From Iris pallida (lineage: Eukaryota > Streptophyta > Magnoliopsida > Asparagales > Iridaceae), in the NCBI GenBank assembly GCA_029216955.1, contig JANAVB010009598.1, forward strand, positions 28,088,706 to 28,152,705: DNA of 64,000 nt. Direction: 5' to 3'. The notes below the pieces were generated by a model that saw only the letters and a list, made by a program, of their open reading frames with translations, was not told the origin of the DNA and searched no databases. Below are positions 35,316 through 46,797 of the stretch, one piece after another. Each line of letters opens with the position of its first letter. Position 1 is the stretch's first letter. Position numbers and translations under genes: made by a program.

Positions 35316-37118
35316 TGGCTCGTTTGGTTTGCAGGATTGGACAACGTAATGTAATTGGCATTACGTTGTCAATCTAACTCGGGTGTTTGGTTGGACAAAA
35401 AAAATTAGATGTAATGTAATCGCGATTACAAGTTTGATTACATTACATCAGTTTCTTCTAAACTCAATTACATCATAAAACCTATGTAATCGCAATTACA
35501 TTACAACTTAAGCGGAAGGGTGGTATGCTATAATTTGGTCTTTTTGTTCGTTTTTGGTCATTTTTTGTTGTTTTTGTTTACTTTTGGTCATTTTTGTTAG
35601 TTTTTTGTTGTTTTTGTTCGTTTTTTGTCATTTTATGTTATTTTTTTTGTTTTTTGTCGTTTTTGGTGATTTTTGTTCGTTTTTTGTCCTTTTTTGTTGT
35701 TTTTGTTCGTTTTTTTGTTATTTTTGTTCGTTTTTGGTTGTTTTTGTTTGTTTTTTGTTCGTTTTTGTCCTTTTTTGTTGTTTTTGTTCGTTTTTTGTCA
35801 TTTTTGTTCGTTTTTTGTTGTTTTTGTTTGTTTTGTCGTTTTTGTCTTTTTTTTATTGTTTTTGTCCGTTTTTTGTCGTTTTTGTTCGTTTTTGTCATTT
35901 TTGTTCGTTTTTCGTTGTTTTTGTTTATTTTTTGTCGTTTTTGTCATTTTTTGTCCTTTTTTGTTCGTTTTTGGTCTTTTTTGTCGTTTTTGTTCGTTTT
36001 TTTAAAATTTTTGTTCATTTTTTGTCATTTTTGTTCGGTTTTTGGTCGTTTTTGTCCTTTTTTTTTGTTCGTTTTTTGTCTTTTTTGTTCGTTTTTTGTC
36101 ATTTTTGTTCGTTTTTGGTTGTTTTTGTTTGTTTTTTTTGTCGTTTTTGTCCTTTTTTGTTGTTTTTGTCCGTTTTTTGTCGTTTTTTTTTCGTTTTTGT
36201 CATTTTTGTTCGTTTTTTCGTTGTTTTTGTTTTTTTTTTTATCGTTTTTGTCTTTTTTTTTTGTTTTTGGTTTTTTTTTGTTCGTTTTTTATCGTTTTTG
36301 TCGTTTTTGTTCTTTTTTTGTAATTTTGTTCGTTTTTTGTTGTTTTTGTTTTATTTTGTCGTTTTTGTCCTTATTGTTCGTTTTGCCCTTTTTCGTTTTT
36401 GTTCATTTTTTGCCTTTTTTTTTATCGTTTTTGGTCAATTTTTTATGTTTTTTATCGTTTTTTGTCGATTTTGCACATTTTTTGCCATTTCTGCATGTTA
36501 TTTATCAATTTTTGTCGATCTTATACGTTTTTGACCATTTTTCACGTTTTTATCGTCTTCTATCGTTTTTTTTTATCCTTTTTTGCTTTATTTGGGTCTT
36601 TTTTCACTTTTTTTTTGTTTTTAGTCATTTTTTTTATCATTATTGGTCACTTTTTATGGTTTTCACATTTTTGATCTTTTTTTTTTGTCGTTTTTCTTTT
36701 TTATCGCTTTTTCATTTTTGGGTTTTTTTTCTTCTGTTTTGTTCGTTTGTCATTTTTTGTATTTTTTTTTTATTTTCTGTCGTTTTTTTCGTTTTTGGTC
36801 TTTTTTAGCAGAAAACAAACCACTCTCCCCTTATTTATTTATTATTTATTTTTAGTTTTTTTCTTTTTAAATTTTTAAAAAATTTAGTGATCCACTTTTT
36901 AAATTTTATGTTGTATTTAAAAAAATATTAAATTAGAAACTTAATTACATTACATGGTAAACCAAACATATGAATGCAATTGACATTACATTACATGGTT
37001 TGATTACATGCTTCAACCAAACATAGTAATGTAATTGTAATTCCATTACATTACAAACTCAATTACATTACAAATCCAATTCCATTACGATTACATTACA
37101 ATGAACCAAACGCAACCT
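35316..37118. mobile_element. TIR element carrying a T-rich minisatellite
   Basis: Left end GGCTCGTTTGGTTTGCAGGA and right end GGTTGCGTTTGGTTCATTGT (read inwards) are imperfect inverted repeats. Both are followed by many GTAATGTAAT/ATTACATTAC blocks. This resembles plant MITEs with CGTTTGGTTTG ends. I see no convincing target duplication. Confidence 0.5.
35540..36800. repeat. T-rich minisatellite (TTTTTGTTCGTTTTTTGTC type)
   Basis: About 1.26 kb of T-runs of 4-8 separated by G, GTTCG, GTC or GTCA, with almost no A on the plus strand. Loose periods of about 10 and 20 bp. It creates artificial 300-400-codon frames of Phe, Val, Leu and Ser that should not be called proteins. Confidence 0.95.
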
Positions 37119-37189
37119 AAGTCATTTATTATTTAAAAGTTCACATCCTCTTTTGAAATTAGTGCGCAGAAGAGAAGAAAAAAAAGTTG

Positions 37190-37960
37190 ATATTAGGCCA
37201 TCTCCAAAGGTAATTTCTAAAATTGAGTTTCTATCATAATTGCTATTATACTTTAAAGAGATTTCTATCCTAGTTGGAATAGTTTCTACATAGAAATTGT
37301 ACATACACAAAATACTTTCTAATGGTTCTCCATTTTTATCCTAGGCATCACAAAATAAAATGACCAATTTAATGATGTGGGGTCCAATAATAATTGTTAT
37401 GAGAGATAGAGAGTTTCTATGAGAGCATCATTAGTAAGATCCATCCCATTTTCTAGATTCTAGATTTAGAATGTAGGTGCTTATTTTGTAGAATAGTAAG
37501 TTCGATCCCTAATTCAAATTTCTATAATTTCGATTTCATCCTACCCATAGGTGCTAAGGGTTGAACCTCTCAATTTCTATATTCTAGATTGTAGGAACTC
37601 ATTTTGTAGAATAATAAGTCCCAATTTGGAGTCTAACTTTCAAGATTTTAGACTTTACATTATTTTTTTTCCATATCAATTTTTGACCACACAATCTTTG
37701 AGACTGGAGCTCACATTATTATTTCCTACTTTCTCATAGAAATCCAACTCATTCTACATTTATCCTTTTTTTTTGAATTTTTGGGCCCAAAATTGCATTT
37801 GAGAGCCTCAACTTTAGAGTTTCTACATGTCGAAACTCTCACAGAAATTTTTTATTCTACTTTATCCTACATCATTGTCATCCAAAATAGAAATGAGATA
37901 GAAATCACGATTAAAATTAAAAAAAAAAAAATTCTAAAATGTATTTGTAACGTAGAAATA
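37190..37960. repeat. Repeat-derived block with a second Harbinger-like MITE inserted
   Basis: The outer sequence (GGCCATCTCCAAAGGTAATT..., GAGTTTCTAT) looks like one repeat family. It is interrupted at 37423 by GAGCATCATTAGTAAGATCC, the start of a relative of 32933-33541, running to about 37806. That copy lacks the nested fold-back MITE. Nothing coding. Confidence 0.55.
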
Positions 37961-38102
37961 TGGGAGATAGGAACCCCATTCGACGAAGTCCACTTCCAGT
38001 TCGCTAATGTCTAGTCTTTCGAAATCCACTTTTAGTGAATGTCCATTTTGGTCCACAGGAAGTTGCTTTTGTGGGTCGGAGAAAAGCAAATCTCATTACG
38101 GA
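37961..38102. other. Spacer left of the MULE
   Basis: Unassigned sequence directly before the MULE target duplication. Confidence 0.4.
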
Positions 38103-38131
38103 AAAGTTAACGGTTTTTTCTAAGGGCACCA
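38103..38131 (+). repeat. MULE left TSD and terminal inverted repeat
   Basis: AAAGTTAAC (38103-38111) followed by GGTTTTTTCTAAGGGCACCA. Matches the right end over about 20 bp with one T-run length difference. Confidence 0.88.
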
Positions 38132-38220
38132 CCCTTTTTGATAGGGATTAGCCCAAAAAAGTTACAAAATATTACAAGTTTGCCATTAAATTTTTTACTT
38201 GGGGCTAGCCTAAGCAAAGG

Positions 38221-38228
38221 TATAAATA
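38221..38228 (+). promoter_or_regulatory. MULE transposase TATA box
   Basis: TATAAATA lies 47 bp after the start of ACAAGTTTGCCATT (38174). The second MULE has exactly the same spacing (63255 to 63302). A CT-rich 5' UTR follows, with a possible 5' UTR intron from GTAAGTCATCG near 38411 to TAATGTAG near 38490. Confidence 0.6.
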
Positions 38229-38503
38229 CCAACTTTTATTTTCTTTTTCTCTCTCCCTCTTCTCTTTTCTTTTCTCCATCAACTCTTTTCTTCTCTCCCT
38301 CAACTCTAGGTCAAAGAATTTAACCCCAACTCTTTTCTTTTCTCCCTACATTTTTTTTTTCAAATTGTTCTCTCCCTCAACTCTAGGTCATTGACTTCTC
38401 CCATTTATTGGTAAGTCATCGAATTAATATATGTTCAATGTTTTAAACATGAATTTCACATATAAAAGTTGAATTATGTGTTTAATGTAGAAAAATATTG
38501 AAT

Positions 38504-39132
38504 ATGGAACAACCGGGATCATCAAATATTTTCGCCACGTCCGAAGAACACGTTCCCGCCACGTCCGAAGAACACTTTGATGCATCGGAAGTCCTCTTGG
38601 TAACTAAATTTTAACTTTTCATCGGGTTAAAATTCGTGTTGTGACACAGAGGACTGCCAACACTCTGGCAGTCCCGATCATAGATTAGGACTGCCAGAGA
38701 GGTGATAGCCCTTCACATAAGAAGGACTGCCAGGATCCTGACAGTCCTACATATATGTAGGACTATCAGGGTCCTGACAGTCCTTCTTATGTGAAGGACT
38801 GCCACCTCTCTGGCAGTCCTAATCCGTTATACCTGAATGCAAAGTTTTAGTCAATACATTTAGTAAAGGTGTTTGCTATTTATGGACACCAATTGTTGTA
38901 CATAAGACGGTCTTCCTATTAACACAATTTGCTATTTATGGACACCAATCTTATGCACGGTCCTAATCTATGAAACCTATTTGCTTTATGATGTTGTCTA
39001 ATTGTACTAACTTTTAAGTTCTATTGTAGGACTTGAGATTTTCCGATTTTGCGGTACCGGCTCCAATTGTAGTCAATGTAGTCCATTTATTCTGAACCGA
39101 TCTTTGTTTTGAATCAAGCGAGGGTGCGGTAC
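38504..39132 (+). pseudogene. MULE transposase, 5' exons
   Basis: Exon 1 (38504-38599) starts MEQPGSSNIFATSEEH and ends before donor GTAACT. Exon 2 starts at 39030 after acceptor TTGTAG, in the correct phase 0, and reads into TDLCFESSEGAV, the start of the FAR1/MULE N-terminal domain. A TGA at 39093 breaks the frame. The exon is cut at 39132 by the Tekay insertion and resumes at 49467 without loss, apart from the GGTAC duplication. The 430-bp intron holds a long hairpin. Confidence 0.75.
38650..38823. repeat. Intronic hairpin with AGGACTGCCA core
   Basis: 38684-38823 is a 140-bp near-perfect inverted repeat centred on 38753/38754 (ACATATATGT). Each arm has ATTAGGACTGCCA, CTTCACATAAGAAGGACTG and TCCTGACAGTCCTAC blocks. 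A further AGGACTGCCA-ACACTC-TGGCAGTCC unit sits at 38650-38674. It lies inside the first coding intron of the MULE transposase. Confidence 0.9.
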
Positions 39133-41785
39133 TGTCACCCCCATTTCCTGTATTACGTATTTATGCTCGTATTTGATTTTGGCACGTATTTTTAATTTTC
39201 TCGACTTGCGGATTTTGGTTTCTCGTAAATGGGTTTGGACCATGGCTTGGTTTTATTTTGTGGAAGTTGGTTTGGTTTGGTTCATCATGAGTGGAACACT
39301 TTAACCTACACTCTACCCTCAACACAACACAACCACCCTCATTATATCTCCACCAAACTTTCTCTCTCCTCTTTACTCTCCATTAATTTTCTTCTTCTTC
39401 CTTCTTCCACAACTCCCCAACCCATTAGGCAAGTGCACCTTGCCATCAAATAAGCACCACTTTTTATTTGTCCATTAGCTAGATTAGGCGATGGAGAACA
39501 ACTTTAGAACTTGACATTTTGTGATTTGGAGTTTCCTTTGTTCTAGATCTAGGTTTTTACTATTTTCGAATTTACATGGTTTTGATCTATTTAACTTTGA
39601 TTTTTGTATGTTTTGATGCTTCCATGTGGAAGAGAATTCGATTTTACTCAAGTTAGAACTTTGAAAATCTAGATTTGGTTTTAATTTGGCTAAGTTATGA
39701 AGAATTGTAGTTCTTGGTGTTCTTGGACTTGCTCTCGGCCAGGAAGAACAGCCATCTGCCTTGCGCTTTTTAGCGCATGGCCGATTGCGCACCCCCGGCC
39801 TGTGCTCCTTAGCGCATGGCCGATTGCGCAATCACTTGGCCAGTGCTTTGCGCTGCGCTGGATTGCGCTGGCGCAAGCTAGCCATGCGTAAGCCAGCCAT
39901 GCGCAAAGTAACCCCTGCGCAATCGACCATTGCGCAATCCACCCTGCGCAAGCCAGCCATGCGCAATCCACCTATGCGCAATCCATCTCTGCGCAACCAA
40001 CTCCTGCGCAGCTCACTCCTGCGCAGTTGGTACCCTGCGCAGCTCACCCTGCGCAGTTGGCCTCCTCGCGCACTTGACTCCTGCGCAATCCAACCCCCTG
40101 ACCCCTTGCGCAAACCATTGGCTCTTGGAGATTTGGTTTTATTTTCTTTAAGCCTGGCTCTTCTATAGTCCTATATATATTGATATTGTATTAGATATTT
40201 TACGCCCATTTTATATCCTTACGCCTTTTGTCATGAACTTGATTTTACTTAATATGTTTGGAATGTCTATTGTACATGGCATGGTATGACAAGGACCTAG
40301 CATAACACGACAGTGACCCGTAGTGGTGCACTCATGACATGACCAACCTGACATGACAGTGACCCGTAGTGGTGCACTCCTAATAAGCACCCTGACATGA
40401 TTTATCTTGATAACTTGATAGTGGCCCGTGGCGGCGCACTCCTGACTTGACTTGACTTGTAACTTGTAATTAACTCGTATAATCAACTTGACACCGTGGG
40501 TGTTCCTGCTTGCTTGTTTGTACAATCCACTTGTCTTGTCTTGCATCATGTCTAGGACGCGACTTCCTGGGTACCACGGCCAGGGACTCGCGCTAAATTG
40601 GATTAGGCTAATTATTAGATCAAACTAGAACATGGAGAATTCCCAGTCACAGGCAATCTTGTTATCTGGGCGCTTTAATGGACTTGTAGCTTGCCGACGA
40701 GTAGAGCACATTTCCAGCACACTGTCATGTGTTGCACCCTCTAAGTCACCTAAGGGTACATTTGTCTTCCGAGCAATGTACCCACCTATAACTCTCAACC
40801 CGCGAAAGGATAACTGGATGGTCTGCAGGGCTTGGGACTGGAATTCTCACTTGCATCTTGTTAGTAATTAGGTTTGTGATAACCCTAGTTAGTTAAAGTA
40901 GTAAGCCGTAGTATTTGTTTGGCCGATTGCGAATGGATGGTGTCCAGCCTTGTCTAAGTCTTGTCTAGCTCCAGTACCTGTTATCTCCTGAGCATGTTTG
41001 TTTTACTTATCTTAACGATAAATGAGTAGGGACAGTGAGCTATTCAGGCGAAGGGTTACAACCCCGGTCCTTGTCTGGTTTAAGGATTGTAACCTGGCTC
41101 CCGGAATGGTTCCACGTCCCTAGTCGTTTATCGCCCTGTGTACTTTACTACTTGTACTTTCTTTTATTCTTTATGTTCTGATATGCTGGCTTTTGTTCTT
41201 ATTTGTGGCCTCCTTTGTGGCACTTGCTCTTTCGGGGGTTTGACCCAGCTGGTTTTGTGTGGCCAGATTTCGGAGCAGCTCCCGAGGATCTACCGAGCTT
41301 CCAGCCCAATGGTGACAACTAGACGGAACCCGGGCCAAGAGTGGGTTTTCCTTTTTGTTTCGCCCACTTATATGTAAATTTATTCTTTTGAGGCGTTTAG
41401 CCGACGAGCACCTGTTAGCTCGATGCACATTTACTTACTGTCTGCCTACGGGCTGTAAACATGATTAACAAATCCTAGGGTTGATCATGTATGACTGAAC
41501 TCTTGCTAGTCCCATCATTTTGTACGACTAGCTTCATGATCATCCAATATGTAATATTTGGGACGCCTTATATATATATATATATATTTGATACTCTAAT
41601 ATCTTGTAACTCTGTTAATTGCTTGAGATTGAGACAATAGGCTTGACCTTAAGAGACTGCTGGCTTGTAGTAAACCCTCATATCTAGACAGCCGTGACCG
41701 TATAGTTGAGATGTATTCTATTTCAATATACGTAGCTGGCTATGTCTGCCCCCGCTCTCCAGTATTCTGGTTCTGGGGCGTGACA
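39133..41785 (+). repeat. Tekay 5' LTR
   Basis: Starts TGTCACCCCCATTTC and ends GGGGCGTGACA. A TATA-like CATTATATCTCC lies near 39336 with a CT-rich leader, then the TGCGCA cluster, and a region of GTGACCCGTAGTGGTGCACT repeats near 40310-40440. (AT)n at about 41571. Confidence 0.95.
39755..40110. repeat. TGCGCA motif cluster, 5' LTR
   Basis: About 18 copies of TGCGCA(A/G), many as CCATGCGCAA or CCTGCGCA, spaced irregularly at 12-30 bp. It occupies the same place in the LTR as the ATGCGGC cluster of the solo LTR. Ala/Cys-rich or Arg-rich frames across it are artefacts. Confidence 0.85.
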
Positions 41786-42080
41786 TGGTTTTAGTGGTGG
41801 CCCATGCAGGTCTTAGCATTCAAGAAATGTGAGGGTTTACCGAATAGATGTCTCAATCAATATTTCGTCCTTGATCTCTGCTCGTATCTTCAAATCCCTG
41901 AGATTCTTGACCTGGTCACACGCTTGTATCATTGATCTGTCCTGGTCCTTCCTTACTGTTCCCTATGTCGTCTTCTTCAGCGGCATTACTCCCGGACCTG
42001 CCAACCAGCCAGAGGAAGCTCGACAAGCACCCCAGCGCCAGGAAGATCAAGCTCAGCACTCTGGAGTAGCCTCCCGAGTT
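41786..42080 (+). other. Tekay leader between LTR and gag
   Basis: The base after the LTR starts TGGTTTTAGTGGTGGCCCAT, not the usual iMet primer site. The long-LTR element at 55829 has a near-identical leader. The gag frame is open upstream to 41829 without an ATG. A 34-codon frame [20 protein letters not shown] at 41965-42069 in another phase ends 12 bases before the gag ATG. It may be a uORF or a frameshifted gag start. Confidence 0.55.
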
Positions 42081-45000
42081 ATGCTTCCCGGAGGCTCGGA
42101 ACCTCCAGTTCAGGCAGCTCCGCCCGCTCAACCAGCTAGACAGGATGAGGGACCTTTGGTAATGCTTATCAGAGAACTGCTTGCATCCCAAGATCGTCGA
42201 GGCGACGCCTTGCACCAGGAAGTTCATGATGCACTAAACCGAGGAGGTCCCCAAGGGAATCAGGCGGCCAACAGTTTCAAGCGCTTGAACCCTCCCTTCT
42301 TTGACGGCAGTGAAGATGCGATTGCCGCGGACGCTTGGCTTCAGGATACCGAGGTGGTTCTAGAAGCAGCTAGGACACCTGAAAATGAGAAGGTGGCGGT
42401 GGTACGCCTACAGTTGTTAGACTTGGCTCGCGATTGGTGGGCAGCTCAGGCCATGGGGTTAGCGGCACCAGTCACTTGGGCGACGTTCAGAGAGAGGTTC
42501 CAGACAAAGTACTTCGATGCGGTGGCACGGTACGACCTGCAGACCAGATTCACCAACTTGAAGCAAGGAGGCAGGACGGTCGATGGCTATGCGACCGAGT
42601 TTTCCAGGCTGAGTAGGTTCGCCCCCACCTTGGTGGCAACCGAGTTCGATAGGGCTCAGCGATTCCAGCAAGGGCTGCACTTAGAGATATTATTGGCTGT
42701 GGAGCAGTTCGAGCACCAGACGTTCGATGCAGTGTTGAAGGCAGCAAGGAGGCATGAGTATACCTCCCGGAGAATTGTGGACAGGACCGGAGGCAGGAAG
42801 CGGTCCCACAACCAGATGCACCAATCTTCAGCTCCAGCTCCGGCAGCTAGGGGTATAACCATTGGGACTCCGAGGCGGGCGGCCTCAGTGACGTCGGTTC
42901 AGCATTCGACCCCGACGTACCCGCAGCAACAGAAGCAGAAGCAGTCTTCCGCGGTGGGATGTTCTCATTGCGGGAAGCCGGGCCATGTAGTGGCAGAGTG
43001 TCGTAGGGCACAGGGATTGTGCCTGGCTTGTGGCGGAGCAGACCACCAGATAGGGACCTGCCCGAATAGGGGAGGTCCATCATCATCCAACCTTTCTAGT
43101 TCTTCGGTGAGAGGACCAGCCCCAGTTCCAGTCCAGCAGCAGCAGCAGCAGTACCCGAGGCCATTGTTGCCTCAGGCCCAGGCCTTTCAGCAGCAGAACC
43201 AGCAGCAGTTCACCCAGGCTCCAGCACAGAACCGACAGAGGGGTTTCCAGCAGAGAGGACCCCCAGCTAGAGGTCAGGCTATGATGATGACCATGGAAGA
43301 AGAAGTTGCACCAGGTGAGGTAGTGGCAGGTACTATTCTCGTCAACACCTTTTCAGCATCTGTATTATTTGATTCTGGTGCATCGCATTCATTCATGTCT
43401 GCACGATTCGCGACACGGATAGGATTGGAGCCCGAGTCATTATCAGTGAGGCTCAATATACTTACTGGTAATGGTCTCGTGGGAGTAGATCGAGTATTTT
43501 CCTCGTGTCGGATCGTAGTTAGCGGTAGAGAGTTCCCCGCTAGGCTCATAGAGTTCCCTATGGCAGACTATGATGTAGTCCTAGGCATGGATTGGTTGAG
43601 GAACCATTATGCTAGGATAGACTGCCATGTTGGCAGAGTTGTCTTTAGTATTCCCGGAGAGCCAGAGTTTTCATTTTCCAGAGGTACAGTAGAGCCATCT
43701 CCTCCAGTATTGCGGATGACAGTAGCAGCAGTACAGTTGCCCCGAATAGTTGAAGAGTTTCCAGATGTCTTCCCAGAGGAACTCCCAGGGATGCCACCAG
43801 AGCGAGAGATCGAGTTTACCATTGACTTGATTCCCGGGACAACACCAGTATCAGAGCGAGTCTACAGAATGGCGCCTTCAGAGTTGGAGATTTTGTACAA
43901 GATGATTAAAGAACTTAGGACCAAGGGATTCATTCGTGCAAGTGGATCGCCTTGGGGAGCCCCGATGCTTCTTGTGATAAAGAAGGATGGTACGTCTAGG
44001 CTATGTGTTGATTATCGTACCTTGAACTCAGTGACAATCAAGAACAGATACCCTCTCCCGAGGATAGATGACTTGTTTGATCAACTCAAAGGGGCTTCAG
44101 TTTTCTCGAAGATAGACTTGCGGTCAGGATACCACCAGATCAGAGTCAGAGAGCAGGACATCCCGAAGACGGCGTTCAGATCGAGGTACGGGCATTGGGA
44201 GTTTCTAGTTATGCCCTTTGGAGCGACCAATGCGCCGGCAGTGTTCATGGACCTCATGAACCGTATTTTCATGCCTTACTTGGATCAGTTTGTGATAGTG
44301 TTCCTTGATGACATCCTGGTCTATAGCAAGAGTGAAGCAGAGCACGAGCAGCATCTCAGAATTGTCCTCCAGATTCTCAGAGAGCACCAGTTGTACGCCA
44401 AGTTCAGTAAATGCGAGTTCTGGCTCGATCGTATTTCTTACTTAGGTCACATCATTACCAGAGGAGGAGTGGAAGTGGATCCCCAGAAGATTGTGGCTAT
44501 CGAGGCATGGCCAGTACCCAGCTCAGTGGCAGAAGTTCGTATCTTTCTTGGATTGGCCGGCTACTACCGGCGGTTCGTCTCTGATTTTGCAAGGATTTCA
44601 GCGCCGATGACCCAGTTGACCCGCAAGGATGTGCCGTTCGTTTGGACAGCAGAATATCAGGAATCATTTGAGAAGTTGAAGCGAGGTTTGATAACGGCTC
44701 CCATTCTTACCCTTCCAGATGGGACCGGAGGATTCACAGTTTATTGCGACGCTTCAGGCAGAAGATTGGGATGTGTTTTGATGCAGCATGGGAAGGTAAT
44801 TGCTTATGCGTCACGTCAACTCCGTGATCATGAGAAGAATTACCCGACCCACGACTTGGAGCTAGCAGCAGTAGTGTTTGCACTTAAGTTGTGGAGGCAC
44901 TACTTGTACGGAGGCAGAGTGGAGATATTTACTGATCATAAGAGCCTGAAGTATGTTTTCACCCAGAAGGATCTTAATATGCGGCAGAGAAGATGGCTCG

Positions 45001-46628
45001 AGCTACTGGTGGACTACGATGTGGATTTGCAGTATCATCCAGGGAAGGCCAACGTTGTAGCAGATGCGTTGAGCCGGAGAGCCGGAGTTTATTTCCTGAC
45101 GGCGCAACCAGAGCTATTGGCGGATCTTCAGAAGATGGGAATTGAAGTGGTTCTTCCTTCCAATATGGCCTTGATGGCCAGCCTACAGATTCAGTCCACC
45201 ATAGTTGAGAGGATCCGGACCGCACAGTTAACAGATTCCAAGATTCAGCGGCTCAGAGCAGAGTGCGAGGCAGGGAGAAGGCCAGAGTTATGTATTCATG
45301 AGGATGGTACACTTCGACACGGCACGCGTCTTTGTGTACCCAGTGGAGATATCAGACAGGAAGTCATGACAGAGGCTCACAGTTCGCAGTATTCCATTCA
45401 CCCAGGCGGCACGAAGATGTACAGAGATATTCGTCAACACTTTTGGTGGAATGGTATGAAGAGGGAGATAGCCCGGTATGTCTCTCGATGTTTGGTTTGC
45501 CAACAGGTCAAGGCTGAACATCAGAGGCCAGCTGGACTTCTTCAACCTTTACCGATCCCAGAATGGAAATGGGAGCACATAACCATGGATTTCGTGACTG
45601 GGTTACCCAGATCTCCGGCAGGCAGAGATGCTATTTGGGTCATTGTGGACAGGCTTACCAAGGTGGCACACTTTCTTCCATTTAGAGTCGGACAGTCGAC
45701 GGCACAGCTAGCAGAGATGTATCTCAGGCAGATCGTCAGACTTCACGGAGTGCCAGTCAGCATAGTATCAGACAGGGATACGAGATTCATATCGCACTTC
45801 TGGCGCAGTCTTCATCAAAGTTTGGGGACTCGTCTCAAGTTCAGCTCAGCGTATCATCCGCAGACAGATGGACAGTCAGAGCGTACTATACAAACTCTTG
45901 AAGATATGTTGCGGTCATGTACCCTTGACTTCGGTGGTTCGTGGGAGGATCACCTGCACCTGGTGGAATTTTCGTACAACAATAGTTTCCAGGCTAGTAT
46001 CCAGATGGCACCCTTCGAGGCTCTGTATGGTAGGAAGTGCAGATCCCCGTTAGCATGGGACGATATCGGAGAGAGGCAGATGCTCGGTCCAGAACTGATT
46101 TCTCAGACGGTTGAAGTGGTCAGGAGAGTCAGAGATCACCTCCGAGTTGCTCAGGATCGCCAGCGCCATTGGGCCGATGCTCATCGGCGTCCCTTAGAAT
46201 TTGCTGTCGGCGACCATGTATTCCTTAGGATCTCGCCTACCCGTGGCGTCATTCGTTCTGGCGTACGGGGAAAGCTTAGTCCTAGGTATATAGGGCCGTT
46301 CGATATTCTGGAGCGAGTAGGCGATGTGTCCTATCGTCTCGCTCTTCCGCCGTCGCTAAGTGAGGTACATGATGTATTCCATGTGTCCCAATTACGACGG
46401 TACATCCCGGACCCGAGCCATATCCTAGATCATTCGGAATTGGTTGTTGGTACCAACCTTTCGTATGAGGAGAGGCCCGTGTCTATTTTGGACCGGAGGG
46501 AAAAGACGCTCAAGAACAAGACTATTAACTTAGTTCGTGTTGCTTGGGGTCATCACTCTCTAGGTGAGTCAACGTGGGAGCGTGAGGACGACATCCGATC
46601 GCGATATCCCTACCTGTTTGACTCGTGA
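42081..46628 (+). CDS. Tekay gag-pol polyprotein
   Basis: Single frame, 1515 codons from the first in-phase ATG. Approximate domains: retrotransposon gag 65-225; two CCHC zinc knuckles at 294-307 and 314-327; aspartic protease FDSGASHSF around 431; RT 590-770 with catalytic FLDD at 741-744; RNase H from VYCDASG near 890 to ADALSRR near 1000; integrase with HHCC zinc residues (H1100, H1107, C1137, C1140) and the D1170, D1231, E1267 triad; chromodomain-like tail 1455-1510. No internal stop, so it could be translated. The N-terminus is uncertain (see leader). Confidence 0.93.
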   Translation: MLPGGSEPPVQAAPPAQPARQDEGPLVMLIRELLASQDRRGDALHQEVHDALNRGGPQGNQAANSFKRLNPPFFDGSEDAIAADAWLQDTEVVLEAARTPENEKVAVVRLQLLDLARDWWAAQAMGLAAPVTWATFRERFQTKYFDAVARYDLQTRFTNLKQGGRTVDGYATEFSRLSRFAPTLVATEFDRAQRFQQGLHLEILLAVEQFEHQTFDAVLKAARRHEYTSRRIVDRTGGRKRSHNQMHQSSAPAPAARGITIGTPRRAASVTSVQHSTPTYPQQQKQKQSSAVGCSHCGKPGHVVAECRRAQGLCLACGGADHQIGTCPNRGGPSSSNLSSSSVRGPAPVPVQQQQQQYPRPLLPQAQAFQQQNQQQFTQAPAQNRQRGFQQRGPPARGQAMMMTMEEEVAPGEVVAGTILVNTFSASVLFDSGASHSFMSARFATRIGLEPESLSVRLNILTGNGLVGVDRVFSSCRIVVSGREFPARLIEFPMADYDVVLGMDWLRNHYARIDCHVGRVVFSIPGEPEFSFSRGTVEPSPPVLRMTVAAVQLPRIVEEFPDVFPEELPGMPPEREIEFTIDLIPGTTPVSERVYRMAPSELEILYKMIKELRTKGFIRASGSPWGAPMLLVIKKDGTSRLCVDYRTLNSVTIKNRYPLPRIDDLFDQLKGASVFSKIDLRSGYHQIRVREQDIPKTAFRSRYGHWEFLVMPFGATNAPAVFMDLMNRIFMPYLDQFVIVFLDDILVYSKSEAEHEQHLRIVLQILREHQLYAKFSKCEFWLDRISYLGHIITRGGVEVDPQKIVAIEAWPVPSSVAEVRIFLGLAGYYRRFVSDFARISAPMTQLTRKDVPFVWTAEYQESFEKLKRGLITAPILTLPDGTGGFTVYCDASGRRLGCVLMQHGKVIAYASRQLRDHEKNYPTHDLELAAVVFALKLWRHYLYGGRVEIFTDHKSLKYVFTQKDLNMRQRRWLELLVDYDVDLQYHPGKANVVADALSRRAGVYFLTAQPELLADLQKMGIEVVLPSNMALMASLQIQSTIVERIRTAQLTDSKIQRLRAECEAGRRPELCIHEDGTLRHGTRLCVPSGDIRQEVMTEAHSSQYSIHPGGTKMYRDIRQHFWWNGMKREIARYVSRCLVCQQVKAEHQRPAGLLQPLPIPEWKWEHITMDFVTGLPRSPAGRDAIWVIVDRLTKVAHFLPFRVGQSTAQLAEMYLRQIVRLHGVPVSIVSDRDTRFISHFWRSLHQSLGTRLKFSSAYHPQTDGQSERTIQTLEDMLRSCTLDFGGSWEDHLHLVEFSYNNSFQASIQMAPFEALYGRKCRSPLAWDDIGERQMLGPELISQTVEVVRRVRDHLRVAQDRQRHWADAHRRPLEFAVGDHVFLRISPTRGVIRSGVRGKLSPRYIGPFDILERVGDVSYRLALPPSLSEVHDVFHVSQLRRYIPDPSHILDHSELVVGTNLSYEERPVSILDRREKTLKNKTINLVRVAWGHHSLGESTWEREDDIRSRYPYLFDS

Positions 46629-46797
46629 GGTATAATGTCTTTTTTATGCCTTACGCTTTCCCTTCCTTGCTTGCATTGTATGATTGTATGATTGAACTGC
46701 TTAACGTAGCTTGCCTGTGCTTAGTATAGCTTGTCGTGGCAATCTCTAGCTCCTTGATTAAATTTCGAGGACGGAATTCTTTGAAGGTGGGTAGAGT
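46629..46797 (+). promoter_or_regulatory. Tekay 3' UTR and polypurine segment
   Basis: AATTTCGAGGACGGAATTCT then GAAGGTGGGTAGAGT lead directly into the LTR. This arrangement is characteristic of Tekay/Del-like elements and is shared with the long-LTR element at 52991-53025 and 58340-58374. Confidence 0.8.

Noticed and set aside
35554..36808. 326- and 404-codon Phe/Val/Leu-rich ORFs that look like membrane proteins
   Set aside because: They are overlapping translations of a T-rich minisatellite in several frames, with no start context or conserved domain.
39690..40168. Ala/Cys/Arg-rich ORFs on both strands over the TGCGCA cluster (and the copies at 47356-47850)
   Set aside because: All frames stay open because the motif lacks stop codons. 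The region is the LTR leader.
40211..40549. 112-codon minus-strand ORF conserved in both Tekay LTRs (also 47893-48231) and partly in the solo LTR
   Set aside because: Conservation follows from LTR identity. The frame covers GTGACCCGTAGTGGTGCAC repeats that give Cys-Thr-Thr-Gly-His runs, and nothing suggests a zinc-binding protein.
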